In this document: positions 56,758-64,000 of the stretch, piece by piece
How the letters are laid out: every line of letters begins with the position of its first letter
How positions within the stretch are numbered: the stretch's first letter is position 1
Source: Chionoecetes opilio
Taxonomy: Eukaryota; Arthropoda; Malacostraca; Decapoda; Majidae
Reading direction: 5' to 3'
Assembly (NCBI GenBank): GCA_016584305.1
Contig: JACEEZ010020100.1
Span: 1,551,429 to 1,615,428 of the forward strand
DNA length: 64,000 bases
Program-made: the position numbers and the translations under genes
Notes under the pieces: generated by a model
What the model saw: the letters and a program-made list of their open reading frames with translations, nothing else
The model's database searches: none
Told to the model about the DNA's origin: nothing

Positions 56758-57243
56758 CCCTTGAGGCCCAGAACGTAATTTTCATTGTAATTTGGGTGCA
56801 CTCTTAGAAAAAAAGGGTAGGAAAAGGGTAGAAAAAGGGTGTTTATAGTGATGAAATACTGCTACCCTTACAAATATACCCTTTTGCAACCCTAAATATA
56901 CCCTTTTAAACCCCAAATGTACCCTTTCTCAACCCTCTCGTCTAAAAAGGGTAGATAAAGGGTAGATGAAGGGTATAATCAGCAGCATCTACCCTCCAGC
57001 CTGGACATAGGGTATAAAAAGGGTAGTGATGGTGCGATGTAACAATTCTACCCTTAATATACCCCCCATTTCTGAGAGTGTGCCATTAGACGATTTTAAT
57101 GAATATAAGCAATATTTTATAGATATGACCTGATTAGTATCCTTGTCGACTAACTTATTTGGTATATTCAGTTACTTTTTGTAATTTAATGGCTAACAAC
57201 AGACGATTTTATATAGCAAAGGAAAGATCTGGGCGTGAAGTAG
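56758..57243. mobile_element. TTAA-flanked MITE, family B, copy 5, interrupted
   Basis: TTAA stands at 56754-56757 and 57244-57247. Left end CCCTTGAGGCCCAGAACGTA, right end ATCTGGGCGTGAAGTAG. Orientation is opposite to copy 4 across the array. It is split by the MITE at 56799-57080. Confidence 0.8.
56799..57080 (+). mobile_element. AGGGTA-rich MITE, copy 3, nested in family B MITE
   Basis: 282 bp, CACTCTTAGAAA to TTTCTGAGAGTG, with TG on both sides. The uninterrupted family B copy at 27000 has GGCTGCCATTAG where this one has GGGTG, the element, then TGCCATTAG. This fixes a 2-bp target duplication of TG. Confidence 0.9.
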
Positions 57244-57247
57244 TTAA

Positions 57248-57569
57248 AACCAATACCTTGTTTACTTTCGGGTACATATTATATTTCTTAACAAACCTGA
57301 TGACTGAACTCAGTGGAGGTTTCAGGGGAAGGACGACAATGCTATGACTGAATTACCTGATTTTTCTCGTTTTTGTTTGGAATCTAATACACCAGGATGG
57401 GAGTGATGAATCTCTCTTCATATTTTCATTATAAATATTTACCTACTTTGGTTGGGGAGCCTTGCCGTGAAATATCAGGTAGGATCTACGCCACACCATG
57501 AAAGATTGTACACAGGTCAGGTATAAGATAACAAAAACTTTAAAAAAAGGAAAGTGTCGAGCGTGAAGG
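57248..57569. other. Non-coding sequence, nothing recognised
   Basis: AT-rich; no shared repeat seen. Confidence 0.4.
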
Positions 57570-57612
57570 ATTACATAGGAATACATAGGAAGAACAGATA
57601 CCAAGGAGACCT
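57570..57612 (-). mobile_element. LINE-type 3' tail, second family
   Basis: GAATACATAGGAAGAACAGA followed by TACCAAGGAGACCTATTG is the inverse of 30725-30772. Confidence 0.45.
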
Positions 57613-57790
57613 ATTGAGCAGGAAAGGCTGGGTGTTGATGACATGTATATATAATAACGGTTATCTGTCTCCAGTTATCAGTGATATTACCCTCAAGAAC
57701 AAGGCATATCGATGTGTATATGTAGGTTATCGACACAGCCTTGTCTGTAAACGGATCAAATAGATGCTGCGAGGGAAAGTGTATATTTAT

Positions 57791-57862
57791 GTGTGTGTGT
57801 GTGTGTGTGTGTGTGTCTGTGTGTGTCTGTCACATAGACACGCACACACACACACACACACA
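57791..57862. repeat. (GT)n ... (AC)n inverted pair
   Basis: GT with TCTGT variants, then CATAGACACG, then AC: a short hairpin-capable microsatellite pair. Confidence 0.9.
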
Positions 57863-58282
57863 CTTCTACCAATTCATATATGCAGCTATCTTTCAAGTGA
57901 CAGTCAAATTTCTCAACATGGAAACTTAAAGAAAGAGTTGAGACGGTGTGTGACTGAATGTAAGAAAATAAGTTGGCTTGGTCACTTCGATCTGATAGTC
58001 CTCGCTGCTGCCTCTCCCTCGGATTATCGTGTGCGATGGATGGTTCGAGCAGTGAATTTTAACATCGCGTATCACGAACACGAGACTCTCCTACAATCAG
58101 CGTTCAAGTCAGAAGAACAGGAATTATACTTATCACTCGTTATTACCATGTTATCTTCAGGGTTACCACAGAGGTGCTTCTTATGCAGAGGAATATTAGC
58201 TAAGATAATGCAAATGTCCTTTTTTACTGTATTTTATTAGCTTCGTCAGGTGAGTCATTGTCACGGTTCTGGTTCTGTGGTG
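57863..58282. other. Open plus-strand stretch, function unknown
   Basis: A frame from the GT array to 58240 has about 110 non-repetitive codons, for example YHEHETLLQSAFKSEEQELY. I recognise no domain; no start or splice context is evident. Coding status unsupported. Confidence 0.25.
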
Positions 58283-58556
58283 CACTCTTAGAAAAAAAGG
58301 GTAGGAAAAGGGTAGAAAAAAGGTATTTGTAGTGATGAAATACTGCTACCCTTTTTCTACCCTTACAAATATACCCTTTCGGATCGACGCAAATATACCC
58401 TTTTCCAACCCTCTCGTCTAAAAAGGGTAGATAAAGGGTAGATGAAGGGTATAATCGGCAGCATCTACCCTACAGCCTGGACATAGGGTTTAAAAAGGGT
58501 AGTGATGGTGCGATGTAGCAATTTTACCCTTAATATACCCCTTATTTCTGAGAGTG
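58283..58556 (+). mobile_element. AGGGTA-rich MITE, copy 4
   Basis: 274 bp, same termini as copies 2 and 3, TG directly on both sides. Internally it lacks one AAATATACCC unit and has an extra TACCCTTTTTCTACCC. Confidence 0.85.
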
Positions 58557-59023
58557 TGGTGAAGTGGAGGTGATGAGAAAATATGGTCATGTGTGGTAAT
58601 ATATAATGTGTTCTTTAGTGAAATTTATGTCATTAGTGCAACTCCCGTTTAGCTCTGTTTACTTAGATGTCGAGGCGCTGAACATTTTGCAGTGTTTGTG
58701 TACCTGATCTTTACACTTTTTAAACTGTTATGCCTGTTGTTCTAGGCGTGGCATCGCGATTTTTCTTCTGTTTTATTTTCTATGGAGTAAAATCGCGACT
58801 GAATATTCAGTGCTGCAGTATTTTAGCATGCACCTGTAACAGATAGACAGACACAATTTGTATGCAAGCGCTTTACTGATAAAGGGAAATAAGGACGCAG
58901 CACAGGAAAAGTTTTTGTGCACATTTAGCATCAAGTACACTCCCTGTGAACAACCTAAGGAACTCATTATCTTTTCATAGTCAGTGACACTCAGATCGTC
59001 TATACGTAGCCATTATAGTAGTA
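58557..59023. other. Non-coding sequence, nothing recognised
   Basis: AT-rich unique sequence. Confidence 0.4.
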
Positions 59024-59151
59024 TTTACAGGCTTAGATATGATACAATAGTCATAGCGTCATGCTTGAAGCCTGTCAGAGAACACACTTTACAGGCTTAG
59101 ATATGATTCAATAATCATAGCGTCATGCTTGAAGCCTGTCAGAGAACACAA
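59024..59151. repeat. 64-bp tandem duplication
   Basis: TTTACAGGCTTAGATATGAT recurs at 59024 and 59088. The copies are nearly identical over 62-64 bp, so the duplication is recent. Confidence 0.95.
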
Positions 59152-59178
59152 CAGCTCCGTCAGCGGTCGATGCACATA

Positions 59179-59330
59179 ATAACATAAGAACATACGAAAA
59201 TATGAAAGCTACAAGAGGCCGCGAGACCTACACGTGGTAGTTTCTGTTACTCAACACTACCTACATCCACCTTTCATCCCATCCATGAATTTATCTAGCC
59301 TCCTTTTAAAGCTCCCTATTGACTCCGCAC
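59179..59330 (-). mobile_element. LINE 3' end, family A
   Basis: Tail, GAAAGCTACAAGAGGCCGCG, CACTACCTACATCCACCTTT and part of the terminal coding region in reverse. Confidence 0.75.
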
Positions 59331-60039
59331 ATACAAAAGTTCACATACAAAAGTTCAGCGAAGCTCTGCGACTACTTCTTGCCTCCGTGTCTGGCTACTA
59401 CCTTGACAAGTCGCCTGGAGGATATCCGGGGCAATAACATCACGAACCCTTCTGAAATATGGCTTGTGGGTTGACTCTCACCTAACCTCAATTGCATTTT
59501 TATGAATAAATACATAATATGAGTACTGGTGTGGCTAAGAAGCATTTTGTAGCATGCGTTGGTGCAATGATGGGTAATCCGCGTGTGATGTAATGAGGGT
59601 AATATTTTGCGTTATGGTACTTGTCTGTTTTGGGAAGACTATCTCCTAATTCAGTAAGTATGCGAAAGAATGCTACGGAATGATCTATTGCGACCAATTC
59701 GTGATGCGACTGTGGAGCTCACCAATGAAGAAAAAAGTTCGGTATACCAGTGCATCTATTCATTCATTTAATTCTACTATTCGAAGATGTATTATGTATA
59801 TTCATGTTCTCTTCCCGTATACCATTTGTCTTGTAAATGATGCGATGACACCAGAGTCCTCATTCGCCTGCATTACATAACAAACGTCGTCTCTCAAACT
59901 TTTTTGGTGTCTTTCTTATACTTTCATGGTAAACAAAAAACATAACTGACTAATAATCACGTATGTAACATTCCATCTTTTTTACCCGCCTTCAGCATAG
60001 CATCCCTTGGCCTCGGCTTACTCCATCTTCACTCTGTTC
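59331..60039. other. Non-coding sequence
   Basis: ACATACAAAAGTTCA is duplicated in tandem at 59328 and 59343; otherwise nothing recognised. Confidence 0.4.
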
Positions 60040-60432
60040 CTCCTACTCCTCCTCCTCCTATTCCGCCTCCTCCTCCTCCTCCTCCTCCTCCTCCTCCTAT
60101 TCCTCCTTCTCCTCCTCCTCCTCCTCCTCCTTCTCCTCCTCCTCCTCCTTCTCCTCCTCCTCCTCCTCCTCCTCCTCCCCTCCTCCTCCTCCTCCTCCTC
60201 CTCCTCCCTATACTCTTTCTCCTCCTCCTCCTCCTCCTCCTCCTCCTCCTCCTCCTCCTCCTCCTCCTCCTCCTCCTATTTCTACTCCTCCTCCTACTCA
60301 TGTACTCCTACTCCTCCTCCTCCTCCTCCTCCTCCTCCTCCTCCTCCTCCTCCTCCCCTCCTCCTCCTCCTCCTCCTCCTCCTCCTCCTCCTCCCCTCCT
60401 CCTCCTCCTCCTCCTCCTCCTCCTCCTCCTCC
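60040..60432. repeat. (CTC)n trinucleotide array
   Basis: About 390 bp of CTC with TAT, TTC and CC interruptions. It encodes long single-residue runs in every frame, which are artefacts. Confidence 0.97.
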
Positions 60433-61193
60433 CTGTTTCAAATGGTTGATGCAAACTTTTGAAGAACCGCCCGGAAGATCCCTGTGACACTGACGTATGG
60501 AACATCAAGAAGCTGGCGGCGTCTTCACAGGGTATGGGCGTAGCAGGGGCGTGACAGGGCATGACAGGGGCAAAGGCAGATGGGGTGATGAGGGAGATGC
60601 ATTAAGTATATTGATGACCTTATGTGATGATGGGGACGGAAATGGTGCAGACAGTAAGTCATTTGCAAGGCACTGACTCGAGGCTGAAGATACAGGGAAC
60701 TAATTTTCTTCCTCAGACTAATTTTCCTTCCTCATTATGGTCGAAAAAAGTAAACAAGTTAGCACAATGATGAGGAAGTATGTTTGTTATATGTGTGCCT
60801 TCTTTCCCTTTTATATTTGCTTACAAGATTATTGGCTGTGAATCTCCCGGACTATGTTGTGTTCATGGTTGTGAGTTTTAGGAGAGGGCAGAATGAATAA
60901 TGGTTATGCTCAAGATCATGTTTTTCCCGCCATCACTTTATGTAATACCTGCATCGTGTTGAAGAGAAAAAAGTTTGAAGAATTCTTGACTATTCTTCTC
61001 CGCCTGGGAACTGAGATAGAAGGCAAAAAGCGAGTGTCTGTAATAACATGTGCAGCATTCGTTCCCCGCGAGGGAGTGTCCTGAGAATGTGACATCAATA
61101 ACACTGTCGCTGTCCCGGCCGGCGTGAAGGTATAGTGTGATTCATCTTTTGAAGCACAGGACGCGGGTATTACTATCACGGATGTTACCTGCA
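60433..61193. other. Non-coding sequence, nothing recognised
   Basis: Short open frames on both strands at 60893-61194 have no recognisable features. Confidence 0.4.
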
Positions 61194-61485
61194 CACTCAG
61201 AAATGGGGGGTATATTAAGGGTAGAATTGTTACATCACACCATCAGTACCCTTTTTATACCCTATGTCCAGGCTGGAAGGTAGATGCTGCTGAGTATACC
61301 CTTCATCTACCCTTTATCTACCCTTTTTAGACGAGAGGGATGAGAAAGGGTATATTTGGGGTTCGAAAAGGGTATATTTAGGGTTGCAAAAGGGTATATT
61401 TGTAAGGGTAGAAAAAGGGTAGCAGTATTTCATCACTACAAACACCCTTTTTCTACCCTTATCCTACCCTTCTTTTCTAAGAGTG
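61194..61485 (-). mobile_element. AGGGTA-rich MITE, copy 5 (inverted)
   Basis: 292 bp, ends CACTCAGAAATGGGG and CTTTTCTAAGAGTG. Flanks are CA and TG. Opposite orientation to copies 2-4. Confidence 0.8.
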
Positions 61486-61807
61486 TGGACCAGCAGTGTG
61501 AACTTTATGTTGGTTATGTAATTACCTCTAATCATGAAACTGACCTCAGTGACTTAGATCGGGGGGTTTGAACGAGCTAGATGTTCTTGTGCTTCGTGTG
61601 ATCATTCGAGTCTACATGAATGATCTTGATTAGTGACGGAACAAAATGTTCCATAGACTCTTGCAATACGCCATACACTTTTTGGACTTCCTTGATATTT
61701 ATGATTTTGTTTTGAATTGCTGGTCTGTCATAGTTATAATTTTCACCCTTGATCCATTTATCAATACTTTTTATGAGATGGAGAGCGGTACCAGCAGCCT
61801 GTGTCAC

Positions 61808-61812
61808 GGGTG

Positions 61813-61908
<96 letters not shown>

Positions 61909-61950
61909 GGCGGGCGGGCGTGCGTGCGTGCGTGCGTGCGTGCGTGCATG
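61808..61950. repeat. (GTGC)n microsatellite
   Basis: About 35 units with a GGGC variant block at 61908-61918. Rich in CpG and Z-DNA-prone. Confidence 0.97.
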
Positions 61951-61959
61951 CGGTGTCTG

Positions 61960-62721
61960 ACCTAACCCACTGGTTCATCGTTTTGAGTAGCCGTGTTGCC
62001 TCGGATGGGTGCCGGGAGGCCCAGGCATCCTTTATCCTGGCGGCCCAAGCTTAACGCCCTCCAGAGTGTGCCGCATCGGGGGTCCTGTGTCGCCGTGACG
62101 GTGGTGAAGGTGCTGGAGGGACGCGCCCCCACCGGCACGCCGACACTGCACATGCAAAATGGAGCGTTCTTTAAATGTAATTGTGTTTGATCGCTGGAAT
62201 GGGAGTAGCACGCGGCCCACAACCAGGGATCTCCGCCCCCTTCAGCATTGAGAAGGGGGCTGAGGCGACCAGTGGTTACTGGCACGGTGGCGCGGCGCCT
62301 CATTGGCGCACGGCGTGGCGAGGGAGGAGCCTTGCGTGTGAGAGTCAATGAGGCTCCGTTGGCTAGGGCGGAGCACGGCGCGGGCCCGCCCCGCTCATGG
62401 CTGCTGCAGCCCGAGGCCCGCGCGATCCCCAGTGCACACACGAACCCGGTGCAAACGTCATGTGACACGGGTAGTCGGCTTGCCGTGCGGCTTCACGTGA
62501 TTCTTCTGCCAGGGAATAACTGTTGGCCCCCGTGCCCAGTGTGTGTCAGTGCCCGCCGAGGGTTAGTGTGTGTGTGTGTGTGTGGTTCTGACCCGTCGAT
62601 GCCCGGCGCGTCGGCCAGAGTGTAGTGGCGCCCGTGACGCTAGGAAAGTGCTCCTCACACCGGCAAGTTGGCGGCCAACCCGCGCGGTGCCCCAGGAGGA
62701 GGGGTGCAGGGGTGGGGGACC
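61960..62721 (+). promoter_or_regulatory. CpG-rich region, possible promoter and 5' UTR
   Basis: G+C and CpG content rise sharply compared with the AT-rich neighbourhood, peaking at about 62240-62430 and 62600-62720. No repeat family of the window lies in it, apart from a short GT run at 62567-62583. Placed directly upstream of the candidate coding exon, it could hold a transcription start; no TATA or initiator can be claimed. Confidence 0.4.
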
Positions 62722-62855
62722 ATGGATCCCTTCTGGCCGCTCAGCATGATGCAGGGGGGAGAGGCGGCCCCGGGGTATCCCACGCACCACCTGCCTCACC
62801 ACCCAGCCATGCCCGTGGACCTACACGTCACGCAGCCCCACTACCAGTACTACAG
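62722..62855 (+). CDS. Candidate first coding exon of a host gene
   Basis: An ATG in strong context (GGGGACCATGG) opens 44 codons starting MDPFWPLSMMQGGEAAPGYP. They continue THHLPHHPAMPVDLHVTQPH and YQYY. A splice-donor-like AG|GTACTG at 62854-62861 follows, which would split a codon in phase 2. The segment is rich in His, Pro and Met, without low-complexity runs, and lies in CpG-rich DNA, unlike any other open frame here. Such N-termini are common in developmental transcription factors, but I cannot name the family. If the donor is unused the frame would run to a stop at 62953. Later exons would lie beyond 63 kb or outside the window. Confidence 0.5.
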
Positions 62856-63069
62856 GTACTGTACATGTACCCGTCACTCATGCCTTCATGCCTTCACCCG
62901 TGTCCGACATGCGCTCGTGGCTGTCTGTACAAACAGGATTGAACCTGTGCAATAACTCTTAGCGCTACAGGCTGTGAAATGTAGACAAGCAAATATTATG
63001 ACGCTAACTTTATATATATATATATCTATCATTCACTAAGAATGATGACAGTATTGTTATTGAAATCAA

Positions 63070-63400
63070 AAGAATCATCATAATGAAAATGATAATAGTA
63101 ATGATAATGATACCGATAATACTGATGATGATGGTAATAATGATGATAACAACAATATACTTTTTTTCCCTAACACCTGATTACATCTTCGGGGTAATAA
63201 TGATAATAATGATAAAGATAATGATAATAAGTATGATTATATTATTTTTATTCTTATTATTATTATTATAATTATTTACACTATTATCATCATCATCATC
63301 ATCGTTATTATTGTTATCATTAGTAATATTAAAATTATCATTATTCCTGATATTACAATAATTGTTATTGTCATTGTTTTTATCAATTTATTGTCTATCA
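63070..63400. repeat. Degenerate (GAT)n/(ATT)n region
   Basis: ATGATAATAATGAT-type sequence turning into TTATTATTATCATC. Low complexity, no coding value. Confidence 0.85.
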
Positions 63401-63533
63401 CTATATAAATAGTGCATAGCAATAAACAAGGCTTTACGGTGACACTGCCTGCATTGCGTTATAATGTTTTGCAAGACTTCCGTGAATGTGTTTTCGGTCA
63501 GTCTAACAGTGTGGGGGCGGCAGTGCAGCGCCT

Positions 63534-63534
<1 letters not shown>

Positions 63535-63567
<33 letters not shown>
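63535..63567. repeat. (GCT)n, about 10 units
   Basis: CTGCTG repeats in a GC-rich patch. It could encode a Gln, Ala or Ser run if exonic, but no exon is supported. Confidence 0.9.
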
Positions 63568-63822
63568 TCGGCCACCACCTCGCGCCGCTAATGTCCCACA
63601 ATCAGCCTGCAGGGCGTGACACATACCACACAATCCTGTGCTGCCTTGGTGCTTCGGGTGTTTTTCCGGCAACTCTGGTCGTAATTATCAGCAGGTGGCG
63701 GCTCGAGGCAGCGATCGCACGGAGGGAGAGGAAAATTGTATATTATAAGGATGTTTTACACCCCAAGTGAGCCATTTTAGATAGCATGAAACAAAAACAT
63801 AGAAAAAAACTTGCTTGAACTG

Positions 63823-63939
63823 TGTGTGTGTGTGTGTCTGTGTCTGTGTCTGTGTCTGTGTCTGTGTGTGTGTGTGTGTGTGTGCGTGTGTGTGTATTTG
63901 TGTGAGTGTGTGTATGTGTGTGTGTGTGTGTGTGTATTT

Positions 63940-64000
<61 letters not shown>
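63823..64000. repeat. (GT)n with (TCTGTG)n, cut by window end
   Basis: GT array with TCTGTG and GAGTGT blocks, continuing past the window. Confidence 0.97.

Noticed and set aside
51267..56785. Giant minus-strand proteins (up to about 1,216 residues) with a GLFLLFLGTIS repeat
   Set aside because: The 22-bp unit is stop-free on minus in every phase, so length carries no evidence. Starts are chance ATG variants and different frames give the same peptide.
60007..60462. Leu/Ser/Pro-rich membrane-like protein over the CTC array
   Set aside because: All residues in the array derive from CTC/TCC/CCT; no unique flanking domain.
62248..62625. GC-rich open frame of about 125 codons upstream of the candidate exon
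   Set aside because: High G+C makes stops rare; the residue mix (Arg/Ala/Gly/Pro) is that of translated CpG-rich DNA and I see no domain.

Overview
The window looks like nuclear DNA of a decapod crustacean, most likely a crab-like species; this is inference. The grounds are an extreme density of long microsatellites, a perfect ten-unit interstitial tract of the arthropod telomere pentamer TTAGG (17921-17972), tRNA-derived SINEs, and many decayed non-LTR retrotransposons. There is no operon structure, no long conserved host gene, and no sign of a bacterial or viral insert.

Layout. 0-13 kb: two nested palindromes (1452-1805), a 200-bp CTGT/TC tract, a TTAA-flanked MITE (5635-5837), a decayed LINE piece (7540-8022), two tRNA-like SINEs and the first of several copies of a short LINE 3' end. 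13-26 kb: two minisatellites (14.2 and 15.2 kb), a well-preserved SINE (16.3 kb), the telomere-type tract, a LINE C-terminus (20.2 kb), many GA/TC arrays and a 222-bp fold-back element (24.7 kb). 26-33 kb: an inverted pair of TTAA MITEs, pyrimidine and purine tracts, a G-rich 16-bp minisatellite (31.4-32.0 kb). 33-41 kb: the best LINE of the window on the minus strand (33.29-35.81 kb), a perfect-TIR MITE (38.6 kb), a 78-bp minisatellite open in one frame (39.2-40.1 kb) and a 225-bp CA run. 41-51 kb: LINE relics, five microsatellites, and a second LINE (47.5-50.0 kb) broken by stops and by a SINE inserted next to its YADD motif. 51.28-56.70 kb: a 5.4-kb minisatellite of about 246 units of 22 bp with a 506-bp (23-unit) higher-order repeat, bracketed by inverted TTAA MITEs. 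56.8-61.5 kb: three copies of a MITE full of AGGGTA/TACCCT motifs, one of them inside a TTAA MITE. 62-64 kb: a CpG-rich stretch leading to a plausible first coding exon of a host gene (62722-62855, plus strand), the only host-gene candidate I can support.

How the parts fit: the window is mostly a record of transposition and tandem expansion. At least five nestings or abutments give a relative order of events (MITE in palindrome, MITE in MITE, SINE in LINE, MITE beside LINE, microsatellites carried inside a dispersed repeat). Most long open frames are products of stop-free repeats, not genes. I did not find a new biological system; the most unusual structures are the 22-bp array with its inverted MITE brackets and the AGGGTA-rich MITE family.
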